Shown here in pieces: positions 1 to 13,422 of a stretch of DNA of 64,000 bases. Source of the DNA: Carallia brachiata (lineage: Eukaryota; Streptophyta; Magnoliopsida; Malpighiales; Rhizophoraceae). The stretch spans positions 930,001-994,000 of the forward strand of contig JADCRB010000018.1 of assembly GCA_021464245.1 (NCBI GenBank), read 5' to 3'. The notes under the pieces were generated by a model that did not search any database, was not told where the DNA came from, and saw only the letters and a program-made list of their open reading frames with translations. A program made the position numbers and the translations under genes. The first letter of the stretch is position 1. Each line of letters opens with the position of its first letter.

Positions 1-80
1 ACAACCGTTGCTATTCGTAATTTTGGCACTACTACAGCCCACAGGCAAAGAAATCAAAGAGAAGTTATGACAATCCAAAA

Positions 81-3000
81 CTAGACTGCATGTGGGAGGT
101 TCAGGTTGTTCTCCACAGCTAAGGATTCTTCCCCATGGCTGAAAAGGACAAAAATTGAATATAGATGACAGCGTCCAAAGAAAATTGCTTAACAAAGTGG
201 GAAATGTGTTTATAGAAAGAAGGTAAGGCGATTGATTACCTCAGGTAGCTCAGAGCCGACATGCGATACAGGCAGGTGAATACCAGGACATGCAACCCAA
301 TAGTGTAGAAAAATGCAAAAGTTCGAGCATACCTGCAAGAGAGATCGGTCTAATTAAAGCAAACTAAAACCTTTTCACGAATTTGGAACGAGTGTGGTGG
401 GAGCAAGCATCAGTCGATAAGGAAACAGCAGTTTTGAGGAAATTTACTGAAGAAAGTAGAGAGTCATGGATGTAATAATTAAAGGGATCAGTAAGTGGGC
501 TTTGGTAGTTTGCCATGAAGCACATCGTGATGAAAAGCAGTAAGGATAAAAACAAGGAAAGCTCACAGAACAGAAAATGACCTATGCAATAATGCAATTC
601 GCTAAATGATGCTGGACATAAGAAGCATCTAATAACGGGGATAAAATGGTTCTCTAAAAAAGTCCTCTCACTAACCAATGGACACTTCAAACTATTAAAT
701 CCTTCAATATCCACAAACAAGAATCAATTATAGACATGGATTCCACCAGAGAAATTAAGCCAAGGTAAAGTAATCATACTTGTTACCCAGAAGGAAGCGA
801 CCACTACTGAGCGTGATTTTATCCCTGAAACCCAACTCCTTGTATCTCTGATCCCTTTCCTAAGCAAAGGGTAAACAAGCATGGTTAGCACTTGATAAAA
901 GAATTAGAACCTTTACACAAGTACAGGTAATTAGACAACAACTAAGCGTGATTCTGTCTTGAAAGTTCAACATATAATTTATCATATTTTGGATGTGATT
1001 TGTCATAGCTGAACTTCATCAGTCGAGCTCGACAACACATAACTACCTTCTTTGAAAATGCTGCAAATGGATTTATATCATCTTCATAAATCTTCTTGTA
1101 CTTAGATTCAACATCTGAGCTAAAACCACTTTCCAGATCCTCCACATGCTGCGATTCACCAACATAACAGCAAAATATATGTTTCAGAAACACTAAATAA
1201 AAATAGGTATATAGATCAAAGTATAAAAATCCTAAAAAAAGATACCTTCCTTGATCCTCTAGAAACTACTTTCTCGAGATTGTAATCCTGGATATAACGT
1301 ATTTTTCCATACAATTTGACATTATCAGCTTTTGTTTTCTCCAGCTCTGCTGTTAGTTCACCTATCTTCTCCTTCAGTTGCCTTATCTCCTACAAGTTTC
1401 AAGTACATTCACTATAAGATTTCCAGAACTTATGATCGAGCCAGGTGAATACTTGAATAGCAACAAGTTATATGGAACACGAAAGAGAGTTTAAAAAATT
1501 ATCTATCTAGAAAAGGTTTACAGACCTCTTCCGTCTCCCGTAAACGTGTCCTAAAACGATCTCGCTGGCTGCATATCACCTTAAGCATTGAGCTCTGATC
1601 TTGATCTGGTACATGTTTATGGTCTGTTTTCTACAACAGCAGATGTAATGTAGAAAAGAGAGCAATTCAATCAACATGACAGATGAATGCAAAGCAATGC
1701 AAAGAATGTTTGGACATAGTAGAAAAACAGCTGATACTGTCGTTGTGAAATACAATGATGGAACAACTCAACCATTTAAAGCATTATTTAACACCCAGGC
1801 AAACTCCACAAGTTCCTTAGAAAAAAATCACCATTTTAAAAGGGACCTGAGTACTGTAGGAAAGCCTATTGGCACACCTAGGAGTGAATTAATAGGGAAT
1901 TGGATATGAATTGATAATAGTATATGGCACATAACAGAAGAATAACTTGACTACTTGAGAATCTGTTCCCAGCAATTTGCCTCCAATAATTCTAAAAATC
2001 AGTACGGTTCTTAATTTTTTTCTTAGCTTATTTAATGTTGAATTGAAACATTGAGTTTTCAATATCATATTGAATGGGGGCTGCAAATGAGTAACAAATG
2101 GATTTGTGTTACATCAGTGCTAAAAGGATTATTAAATGGCAATAGCCATGGACTTGAACCTAAAGCGTTCAAAATTGCAGTGCCTAAGAGCATGAACATG
2201 ATTATTGAGAATGATTGACAATTCTCACTTAAAAAAAGATGCTTTCAGTAACTGAACAGTAGCGAGAGAAAGTTACCTCGGATAGTCCTGTCCCTCCAGA
2301 CTCTGAAAGATCCCAATCATAAAAAACACTGCCTTTTCGATCTTTGGAGCTATAACCCTGCAAAGGAGGAAAGATTGTTTGGTTATGAGAAAAAATCACA
2401 ACCAGCATTGTTGGCTTTGTATTGCATGCATACCATACACAAGCATGCATGCTCAGACACACCAATATCTGCATACGAGTTTCCATTTATTCATTTCTTT
2501 AGTAGTTTTCTGATGAATCTTTTAACTATTAATAAATAGTAAACAATTATTAAGATCCAATGAGATTGTGATGCTAGCTGATGATAATATTGACTTTAAG
2601 AACAATATTATGTTGCATATACGGACACATTGGCACCAACAATGAGGAAGAACTGTCCCAGCCTGCAATGGCATTCCACGTGCACAATGACGTAGCACAA
2701 ATATTATTTCAAACCTTTAAAAAGTCAGAAATTCCAACCTTTAATATGTCATCCTCCAACTTCTGTATTAACTTTTGTTGTTCATTAACCTTTGCAGTAA
2801 GCTCAGCTATCCTGCCTTCAGCTGTTTCCAGCAAAGATGTTCTCTCTGAAAGTTTTACCTGAACACAACAGAATTCTGAAATTTATAATTGATACAGAAA
2901 AATTCAAATATCAAGGAAGAATTGATCTATAACTACTCTAGAAAATGCATAAACACTCAACCTTCAACTGTGTAAGCTCATGTTCCATTTTCCGGTTTTT

Positions 3001-4115
3001 GTCAAGCAGAAGAGACTCCATTTTTGTCATCTCTTCCCCACTGGTAGCAGCTTCCCAATCCTCAGCTTCAATTGAATTGTAACCTACTTGCCTGTACCAG
3101 ACGAAAAATGACACCTTTGAGCTTGATCCGTATACAAAAACATTATGGAGTGTGTGCTCAATATGAATCTTAAAGCAACATACATAACAACATGCAAATC
3201 TAATGGTAAGGCTACTCAATTTTAAGTGTCTTAACCCCCCCCCTCCTCCCAAAATAAATCCATATAAATTTAACTCAAGCCGTAAATAAGTGGAGAGGGA
3301 AAGTATTACCTGTAGAATCTTTACTTTCTTACGCAAGTCCTCAACTAATTTGGCAGTTGGCCTTGCTTGAACTTCTTTTTTCATCTCCTCAAGAGCAGCT
3401 TCCTAAATTAACAAAGAGCCCCCTGATATCAGCCAATAACAGGAAAAAAAAAGTCTAATTCTTCTTCCAAAAAAGTTTAGAAGAATAAATATCAGCCAAT
3501 GATGACTATGGTTAAATTATTTGTTCAGGGTAACTTTGGTCATAGTAAGTTTGCATGTCTGCTCTACTTTATCCTGACCACAACAAATGCCATCTAAGGA
3601 GCCTGTCATGCAAACTAGGCTCAAAAGCTGGGAAATGACATGCCTAGTGTCAATATTCCAAACTCTAGTTTATTGGATACTAATATGGGATGGGTCCTTG
3701 CAATATTTTGTAGTCCTATCATTGCTATCTATCATCACCAAGGCCAACAAAGACAGTCCAACTCAATCAGAATGAAAGGATCCTTGCTAAAGAAAATCCC
3801 CGTGCAGGTTACTTTCTTTCCATAGCTAATCTGAGTGGAGCCTGTTTAGGACATTTGTGTGGAGTTTGTTTCTTTCCTTCTGTAGCTAATCTGTTGAGCT
3901 TGAGATTCCCTGTAGAGAACCATTGTCTGCCATAAATGAGCAAGTTCCAGATGTCTTTGGATGCAAAATATTTTATAGACTGGCTTTACCGCAAGATATC
4001 CTTGTTGATTAAGGGCACATGTTCTAAATCTGAGTCAAGCACACTGCTGAAATATTGCATGGTGTTTTCTAATGCAATTTTTTCATTTCTTTCCTAGTCC
4101 ATGCTTTCAAGCAAC

Positions 4116-4149
<34 letters not shown>

Positions 4150-6854
4150 AGTAAAAGTAATTTAATGAGGAAATCTACTACACCACCTGGCCATAATGGG
4201 TTTCATCAACTATAACATGGCCTCAAACATTTCACATTGCCAGTGTTGTCTTGTGAAATTTTTGATGTCAGGAGACTGCTTACTTTTGGGTTTTGGACAT
4301 GGTAAATATTAAAGGTAGTTAAAATCCATCTCTTACTTAGTCTGTATGCTGTCTTTTAGAAGAAAAATTATGCAAAATAAAACTAAAACAAATCTGATTA
4401 GGCATCATTTCAGTGTATAACTTATTGAAGATCCTTAAAGAGTAGAACCTCAGCAGCAATACAGGAGATTAAATGACCTATACCACAACTCGAGAGCTAA
4501 TTTATATAATGCATTTGAGCATCACCAATCAAAAGCATATAAATGAAAATGAGCCTACATACATCAAGCCAGGAAAACGACTGTCCATTATGAAGTACTG
4601 CAAAAAAAATGGTAGTTCATACCTTCTCATTGAGCACAGCATTCAACTTTTTGATCTCAGCCATGTGTTGTTCCCGCTCATTTGTCAAGGTGGTTTCGAT
4701 ATTGTGAAGCTCTAAGTTAAGATCGGAGATGATCTTCTCCTTGGCAATTAAAGAATTTTCGAGAACACTACTTGAATCCATAGAGTTGCTGTGCAATAAT
4801 TTGACGACGAAATAAAATAAACACACATCACTATGCAGTTTATAAGATCAGACAAACAGGCGGATTAATGACAGAAAGAAATAAAGGAATGAAACATCGC
4901 AAATAAGCACACAAAGAACATAGTCTTCAAGTAGGTCAGTAGGTTAGGAATAAATATGACTACAGAAATAGTTGCAAAGCACCTTACCTTTTCTTATTTC
5001 CAGTTTCTTCATTTGCTGACTGCAATTGAGAACGTAGGATATCCTGCAAAAATATCAGTAAAACAAAAGCAATGAATTGAAGTGATTAGCTACAAAATAA
5101 AAAAAGAGCAGATCTCCATTTAAGCATATTTTGCTCATAGAAGTTTTTTCAATAGGTGATTAAAGCAGATTTACTCATAGAACTTTTAGACATAAACATC
5201 AGGTCACAGGCATGCTACATGACCAACCTTTTTTTCCTTTTTCTATGGAAAGGAAGCATATCTACCTTATAGGAGCTATACCATCATCTAACCTTCCCAC
5301 AGTCTATGAGGGGAAACCTATGAAATCACTAAGTCGGTGCTTAGTGATGCAAGTGGGTGGCATCCCCTTTTAGGTATGTAACATTTTTTTTACTGTTAAC
5401 CAAAGAAAGATTTGCAACAAAATGGCCAACAGCAAAAGAAAAGTGAAAAATATAAGTCCATTTTTCTGAGTTGATCCCATATTTCAAAAGCACTCAGACC
5501 CCATTCAATCCCAGGTATCCATCATAAAATTGAATTATTAGTGTCCCAAGCATCTTGAATCCTACATCCACAAGAAGGGTGCCTCCAAGCAACACCATCC
5601 ATCTCCAAATTATTTGCCCAAAAACTTCATCAACCCTGAAGAGCACACGTGCCATGAAATTCTCCATTCTCACAATGGAAACTAATTTATTTATTCCACT
5701 CCACTTTGTAGAGGAAGCACCTATAGTTTGAACTTACTGCATCAGTAGTCAAATTAGTCCTCAGGTTGGCTACCCACGTTGGCAACCAAGGCACCTTGAT
5801 CTTCCAAACAACTGCTGACGGAAATGAAATTCTCCATTTCTCAGACTAACAATTATTCTTCCCACAAATCACCTAGTGTCTCTAGTTCTACACCTCTCGA
5901 TGTTGGAAACCCAACCTACTCCCCCCAGCCAAAAAAATGGTTATGTGTGGACATCAGAGTATGAGGAGAGATTATATTTCCACAACACAGTTATGCCAAA
6001 ATAAATAGAAGGCCAACACGAACTTCAAAAGCAACAGATTTACAGATGTAACTACTATCTGAAATACACTAATGAGCCTCAAACCATAAGCATAGAATAG
6101 CAACCAAATTTGTCTATCTATATATATGGTATAATGTCCACTATTCCAAGTAGTTCACCTTCTCCCACAAGAGCCTCGTCACTGACGTTCCAAGTGAAGC
6201 TTTATAGAAAAAGAAAACTTTAGATATCAAACTACTTTTACTAACAGAAGTGTCCAACAAAAGATAGTTAACAATCCTCTCATGCCACTATGTCAAATCC
6301 TTCTTTGAAGACTGCCCCAACTATTCACCAGCGAGCAGATACAATGTATAGTTAACATAATATATGCTTGGTTCTGCAATCAGTGGTTCAAAATCATTGA
6401 TATATGATAACCATAGAGAAAAGTGCAAAGTCAATGACCAAATGAATTGGCAAATGAGAAAATAAATTAAAGTTTGCCATCAACAATAGAACCATTATGC
6501 CTAGATGAAACACAATAAGGCCAAGTCTAGGTTGCACCGACACGGACACGGCGACACGGACACGTAGGACACGGATACGGCGACACGTCAATTTTAAAAA
6601 AATTAGGACACGGACACGGCATAGACACGTATGTGTATATATATATATATATATAAATAAATATTATTATTTAAAACAAAATATAAATTATAACTTAAAA
6701 TATAACATATATAAATTTAATTTTTTAAAATAAATCTTATAAAAATATTTTTTAAGTATATTTAAAATCTCACAATACATATTAAATAATAAATATTAAT
6801 AAAAAACGATAACTTTAAAAAAAATTCAAATCTTTCCCAATTCCTACTCTCCTT

Positions 6855-6885
<31 letters not shown>

Positions 6886-9800
6886 GACAAACCCATCCCT
6901 TTTCATTTTTTTACTTTTCTTTTTGTTAGTCATGTCCGCGTGTCCTCAGCGTGTCCGAGCCGTGTCTGATTTTTTTTTTTTCAAATTTTTTTTGGCGGAC
7001 ACTTTTTGGCGTGTCGGACACGTGTCCGTGCCGTGTCCGTGGCGTGTCCGTGTCCGAGAAGTGTCTGACACGGACACTTCCTTAAAATAGGAGTGTCCGT
7101 GCATCCTTGGGCCAAGTTTATAAAGAAAAATGTAGCTTGAATTGGATCACTTGGCCAGACAGAGATGGTTAAATAATAGAGCTCCAAATCTCCCCCCCCC
7201 CCTCTCCCCTACACATACAAAAGTGTGACCATTGAAGAAATATATTATAACTGATAAAGGAAGAAATAAATCCAAAATCAGATTCAATGAAAAGCCATAA
7301 GTATAACTCCAACACGTGTTAAACACACCTTCTCTCTCTCAAGACTAACAAGACGTGATTGAGCCCTTTCCACTTCATCCATTAGAATATTAAATTCTGA
7401 TTGCTTCGCTGCAGTTTCTTCCTCTGATATAGTTGAAAACAAAAGGAAGAAGAAAGAAACACAAGACAATAAAATTCCAAACTTCTGCAGATTCTGAAGA
7501 CAGAAATTCGAAGGAGGAACAAGAATATTTTGCAACAAAAAAAGTTACATCACTAAGGATGTGGAAAATTTTGATAAGAAATCATACTCTGGATTAGCAT
7601 AATACCTGATTGAGCACGAAGTTCAAATAATTGGCTTTGTGCAAGCTCATGCAGTTTTTGCATATTAGCAACACTTTCTTTGGCTTGTCTCAATTGATCT
7701 TGCAGTGATTGCTCCCTAACAAGTAAGCGAAAAACACGTTGTCCAATGAGGAAAAAAGGTCCACCGAAAACCATTAAAATGCCTAGGTGCAAACTTTTGT
7801 GATTTGTATAAGTTACATTTACAAGAATCAAGAAAACCTCAGAACACACATACCTGTCTTTTAAGACCTCCATAGTTTTCTGGTTCTCTTCAGCCAAAGT
7901 ACGTTGCTTCATCTCCACAATTTCCTTCACTTTTTCCTCCATCTAAATCAGTATCAGTATACTCTTCAGAAATATTTTGCATATTAGCAGTTTATTTTTT
8001 TCAAAAATAAAAATTCAAAATAAGGATAGCCAACTACTTGCAATAGTCTTCGAAACATTCCCATATATGAAAAGAATATATTTCTCATGTGGTCCAGAGT
8101 CCAAACCAACTCATAATGTGTTCAAACAAATGATATTTCTTATTTTTAACCATCCTCAATACATACATCTAGCAAAACTCAATAACTTTAGACACAGAGC
8201 ACTTCATGTCATTCCTTGTTTGTACTGTTTTCCCACTTTGTTTCCAACAAAATTTATTATAAAAATTGGAAGAAGAAGCTGCCCAAGATTCAGAGAGCTG
8301 CCTCAAGGTTCAGTCTAGGGCTGACAACTCCAAGCACTTGCAGTGACATTAGCATGAAAACATGAATAGCCAATTTGAATCTCAACCCATTTGCTTAATT
8401 CTACAAAGATAGAAGATTAGCGAAGCCTCAGCATAACAACAGAAAACTTGTTCCATACTGTTCAATATCTCAAATAAAGAAAACTGAAAGCAGGGTTGGA
8501 AGAAAAAAGAAACTTTTAGCTACAGCTGGACAGTTTATCAGGAAATATTAGCAATCCCATCATCACACCTACAGCTCAACTCAAAGATTTTTATCACAAC
8601 CACACGGCCATAGAAAGGAACTAATAACATTTCATCTGTGACAGATATCAATTGCCTGAACCAGCCAAATGCTTACTTGTAGCTCTAACTGTCGGTTACG
8701 CTCTTCAAGTCTTCTTATTGTTGCCTGCTGATTCTTCAAGTGAGATGCTTCTGCCCTGAATTCCTCCAGCTCAACCTTCATCTTGCGATTTTCAGACTCT
8801 AGTTCAGACACCTTACGATCTTGTTCCTGCACAGAGATATAAGAACTAGTAATCCAAATATGGGTCATCTACACCCGTGCCAGGTAAATAGCTTTTGATG
8901 TCTCAAGATGAAACAACCATTCACTTGTGCGCAAAGGACGTAGCAGTTGATTACCCGATATTACGCACAGAACTGAAATTTTGAAGGAACTCATTATAAT
9001 AAAAGAACTTAGTGGAATGGGCTGAAACTTACAGAAATAGAAGCAAGAGCTGGATAAGGGTCTGGAGCCTCATAAAGTTTCTGATAGATATTAAGAAACG
9101 CATTCTCACCAAATTTTGCTCTCTTGGTGAGATTATCAACCTCTTCTTGGTAACTCTTAAGCAAAGAATTAAAGAGACTTAGCTTATCTTCAGAAGAAGC
9201 CTTTTTGAAATCTGTCAATGGAAATGGTCAATAAAGCATAAGTAAAATGGAGAGAATCTTCAGATTTAAGAAAACCAAAGAGAAGAACCAGCCAAGCTCT
9301 CACCAATTGTTCATTCCACATAGAAGAAAACTGTCAACCAGATAAAACTCCTGGCACCAAAATTTCATCCCATACATAATATGACCGACATCTATCCCAT
9401 CCAGCATTCTTCATTAATTGAACCAAACAATAGCAATATACCAAAGAAGTTTTCCTCCTATTTCAATGTTTAGTACGATTGCCGACTGCACAACTAACAG
9501 GTATAAGAAAATACCTCTGGTGCTCTCTGCAAGTTTCCGTCGGTTTTTCTGACTGTTTTCCTGATTTTCACCTATTCTCAGCCCTTGTTCATCCAACACA
9601 CTTTCTCCTCCTCCAAACGAAAGTCTGCGTGAAAAAAGAGAGATAATTATTTAAAAAGGACGACCAAATCGATCTTCTCCTCCTAGCTTGTTCATAATGC
9701 AGGAAGTGGAAAACAGATCTTCAAACTACTAAAACTATTGCAGATCACGATATTCCACACAACTCTAGTGTAAACGAGATCGCGATCACAAAATAAGAAC

Positions 9801-10121
9801 AAAAGAAAAAAAAAAAAAAAAAAGGCCACATTTTTAAACGCAACCAAGAATCTTCAAACCTTAATCTTCTTTCCAAAAACTTAAAATTCAGTTACTGCAC
9901 CGGTAGCAATATAACTCAACTCACTTTAGCACTACAGATACCCAATGCAGATGAAGCAACCGCCAACAGCGTTAATTAAACTGAAAACTGGAAGAGGAAA
10001 AAAAAAATATACAAGGAGGCGGCGAAGAAATACCTTTCCAGAAATTGGAGACGAGGGAGACAGGAGAGGACGTCGGGCTCGATTTCTCCCTCTCGGATCC
10101 TCCTCCTTGCGGATCCTCCAT
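81..10121 (-). CDS. CASP: CASP, Golgi coiled-coil tail-anchored protein (19 exons)
   Basis: Homologue of plant CASP (CUX1/CDP splice-product family), a Golgi membrane golgin thought to act in tethering and ER-Golgi transport. Exons (coding, high to low): 10034-10121, 9515-9624, 9033-9211, 8677-8826, 7854-7942, 7606-7715, 7329-7423, 4988-5043, 4623-4788, 3310-3402, 2962-3091, 2739-2858, 2277-2357, 1526-1630, 1246-1389, 1047-1148, 780-859, 240-332, 81-138, about 682 aa against roughly 690 in Arabidopsis. Visible marks are VSNFWK near the N terminus, AKFGENAFLNIYQKLYEAPD, long coiled coils, VGYNSIEAEDW, KIYEDDINPFAAF, and a C-terminal membrane span with ARTFAFFYTIGLHVLVF. The start was chosen because the first 29 codons end in the conserved VSNFWK. 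Two frame breaks are seen: a missing base at about 9602 and an extra base at about 3087. All other junctions are GT-AG and in phase. Identification is secure; intactness is uncertain. Confidence 0.9.
4121..4147. repeat. (GA)n microsatellite
   Basis: A run of about 13 AG units lies in a CASP intron (3403-4622). It may vary in length between individuals. Confidence 0.9.
5440..5950 (-). mobile_element. Possible LINE reverse-transcriptase C-terminal remnant in CASP intron
   Basis: Within the large intron between CASP exons 7329-7423 and 4988-5043, the minus strand gives broken frames resembling the zf-RVT tail of plant LINEs: a VWKIKVPW stretch near 5800, then a RCFLYKVEW-like piece and a HCEN-like piece further on, and then a tryptophan-containing segment near 5600. 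Stops and frame changes are frequent. This is pattern recognition only; a repeat-library search would settle it. Confidence 0.3.
6527..7109. mobile_element. Non-autonomous DNA transposon (583 bp) with TIRs and 8-bp target duplication
   Basis: Inserted in a CASP intron. The flanks carry a perfect 8-bp duplication GGCCAAGT at 6519-6526 and 7110-7117. The ends are imperfect inverted repeats: left CTAGGTTGCACCGACACGG, right (reverse complement) CAAGGATGCACGGACACTCC. The subterminal zones are packed with ACACGG/CCGTGT motifs (6535-6630 and 6935-7100), and the centre is almost pure A/T. No coding capacity is seen. The 8-bp duplication and C(A/T)(A/G)GG start fit hAT best; a Mutator-like element would usually give 9 bp, and the ninth base here differs (C versus T). 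Confidence 0.75.
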
Positions 10122-13100
10122 TGCTGCCGCTGCCGCAATCGGATCGCTCTGATTCTTTATCCTTTTTTTTTGTTTTCAATAGAAATTTTTGGTTTTGTTA
10201 GTTACGCCTTTGGTAGCTAAAGTTTTGGAAACGACGAACATCAGATCTGATTTTCAGACTTGCTTCCGTTCGTTACACTCCATTTTGGGATTTTTAAACT
10301 TGTTTTTTTTTTTTCAAAGAAGCTCTAATTTCCTTTTTTTATTTTTTTCTTTTTCTGGCTTTCGCGTTTTTTTGAAGTGCGCTGGTTTTTTTTTATCAAT
10401 ATGAAAAGTTTTTATTTTTATATTAAATTATTTAATATTTAATTTATTAAATTAATTAATTTAAATTAATTCGAGTAAAATTTTAAAATATGATAAAAAT
10501 ATTTAATATAATTATATTTTTAAAATTTAAATTTAAAATCTTTAAATAGCGACCGACCTTTATTATCTATTACTTGTTTACTCAATATGCAAGGTATTAC
10601 AGTGCGGTGGTTTTCGAAGGCGACGAGGAACTAGTGAAGTAGGCTGGGCTAAAACCCATTAATTGGGCCAATGAATCGTTAACATGGGCCGTTGGAGTCA
10701 AAGAAAAAAGACTTTTACATATATTTTCGATTAGAGTGTTTGCGGGTTAGATTGAGTCGATTTGAGAGTATATCCGTATCTAATTTACCGTTGAAGGGTT
10801 GAATAATTTTTCATATGCACTTAATCCGTCATACAACTCAATCTGTCATACAACCCAATTTATCCAATCTAATCCGCCAACGACGGGTTAGATTGGATCG
10901 GTTTGAACAGATTGACATAATAAAAAAATTTATAATTTTTTTCAATTTATACATATAATCCATCATTAATGTTTTTACTTATTCTTACTAACTTTATTAT
11001 TACAATGTATATATCATATCCATTCGCAATTTTAAATATTCATAAGAATTGATCAAAATTCACTAAAAATTTATATTATATCAATTTTACTTGGTAAAAA
11101 CACAAATTATCAAATAAAAAAGTTTCTTATTTATGCTTCTGTTCGATAAATAAGGTAGCATCTCTCTCTCTTTCTCTCTCTCTTTTATAGTGTCCAATGT
11201 CTCACTTGCGCAGCAAAAAAATAGGGAGATAAAGATATTCCGATTTTTTCTTATTTTTTAAAATAAAATTACGTGGTAACAATTAGAAAATATGATAATA
11301 ATAGGGGAGTAATAAAATAGTTTTTTACTTCTAATTTTATTTTGTAAGATTATATGAAATGTGACTGTTTGGTTTTAATCCGATTGATATCGATAAATTT
11401 AATTCACAATATCAGTTATATATATGGGCGGCTTGGGTCAGATTGGGCGGATTGAACCCCCCAATCAGCATTCGATCCGCTCTTGGCGGGTTATAAAATT
11501 TTGAAACCGCAATCAATTCTAATTTCGATGGTTTTAACGGGTTCAAATTAGTTTAAATTGGATTGATCGGATTTGGTCGAGTTGGCTAATTTTTAAACAG
11601 CCATACTTTCAATAAGTTCAAAGACTTTTTTTTTTTTTTAAATATGTAGACTTTTATCCTGACCATATATATATATGTAAAGACTTTTATGCATACCTTT
11701 TTGTTTGTTCTAAAGCAACTGCAGCGCAGCGGTAGGGGAGGGGTGGATGAGGGCAAGATCGGAGGTTTGGGGTTGGCAGCCACATATGGGCAAAGCCCAA
11801 TCCCCAACTTTTATATATAATTAGCAATGGATGGTTCACATGGACAGTTTTAATTGGGCCAGTGAATCATTCTCATGGGCCATTCAAAGTTGTCCTTAAA
11901 ATTGCGGTCTTAGCAACAAATTCTCCTTTCAGGTTTTTCTTTTTTTCTTTTTTTTTTTAATTTTGTTTGGTTTGTTATCTCTACTTTAACATTTTGCGCA
12001 TGGAAAGAGGAAGGGAATTTGAATCGGAACTTCCCAAGACACCGAGCCGTTACCTAACCTTGGGTATAATGCTTTAGGGAATTTTTTCTGTCCAGCCAGA
12101 AAACAAAACAAAAAAAAAAAAAAGCTACTTGTATATATAAAATAATTAAGCGCCACGGTTCATAGGATCATAATTGTTTATATGTACAATAAGGTCAGTG
12201 TCCAAAATCTACCATTTATGCTTTAATAGTGCATTTTATGCTTTGATAGCACCCCATGCTACCACTCCAACAAGTCACAACAAGGTTGCCCATTGACGAA
12301 GATACTAATTTTGTTCGTTGTTCGTGTACTTTTAAGTCCGAAAGACCTGTGACCCAAACAATATAGCTTAACGTAAATTCAATACATCCCGCCTATTTGC
12401 TATCTCTAAGGAACCCTAAAGGCCCTTTTAAGCCTTTAGATGAGTGCAGTTTTTTAAACTCCTACCTCTCCTTTTCCAGCAAAATGCTAGATTATGATGG
12501 TGTTTGTCTATCTATTGTACTAATGGACCCGCGTGTCCTTAACGAACTATTAACATACTACTATGAATTTAACTATACAATGCACTAACCACTGCGAAGA
12601 AAATTGGTCACCATGTTTGATGTGTTACGTAAGTCTTCGTGGCACGAAACACTCAAGCTTATTCTGGTTGATTGTAAGAACTAAACATTTATGTTTGTTT
12701 GCAGTAAATATTTTACAGAAAAAAATTTCTCATTTTCTGACGTTTATTTTACATAAAATGAAATCATCAAAAAATTTTAAAAAGATTTTAAATTTTTTTT
12801 GAGACTTGAGAATAAAATAACTTATACATATTCTGAGTTAAGTTATTTTTTAGAAAAAATATAAAACATACTTTAAATGAGTGATAAGAAAAAATCATTA
12901 TTTTAACCAAAAATATTTTTTCCTGCAAATAATTTACAAAAATAAATTATTATTCAGCAAACAAATGGATAAGAATGAAATTGATCACCATGTTTCATGT
13001 GTTACGTGCGTCTTCATGGCTCGAAAGGAATAAGCTTTGTACATTTTCCTGTCCCAGGGATAGTTGTAAATAATCATTCAAGAAAAATGAAAATAATTAT

Positions 13101-13422
13101 TCTGCCTTAAAAGCCATTGGCTAAATGATACAACTAATTTCACTTCATCTTTCTTATCAAAAAACAAAAAAAAAAAATCACTTCATATGATGTCCTCGTA
13201 TGAACAAATAGTTCCCCGAGCTAGACGAGTGTCCTCGCTGCTGAAATGCTGTGCAAACCAATTTTGAAGGAAAGAAAATACAATTATACAACAATGCTTT
13301 AATCAGCCATACAAGCAGAGCAACAAAAACTGGCCGAGCAGCTTTTTGGTGGCTATCTTGAATGATTTACTCGTAGTCTGGGGCAAACTGACTAAAATGT
13401 CACCACATGATGCGACACAATG
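10122..13422. other. Intergenic region between CASP 5' end and SCD1 3' end
   Basis: No gene is supported. The first few hundred bases beyond 10121 (GC-rich to about 10160, then T-rich) would be the CASP 5' UTR and promoter, read on the minus strand. 10380-10560 and 10920-11340 are very A/T rich. Between 10740 and 11590 a loosely repeated motif GGATTG/GGTTTGAA and its complement recurs, as in decayed transposon termini, but I found no clean inverted repeat or target duplication. The last roughly 200 bases next to 13423 would be SCD1 3' UTR. Confidence 0.5.

Noticed and set aside
10740..11590. Possible transposon with GGATTG/GGTTTGAA motifs
   Set aside because: Repeated motifs exist, but I could not find matching ends or a target duplication.
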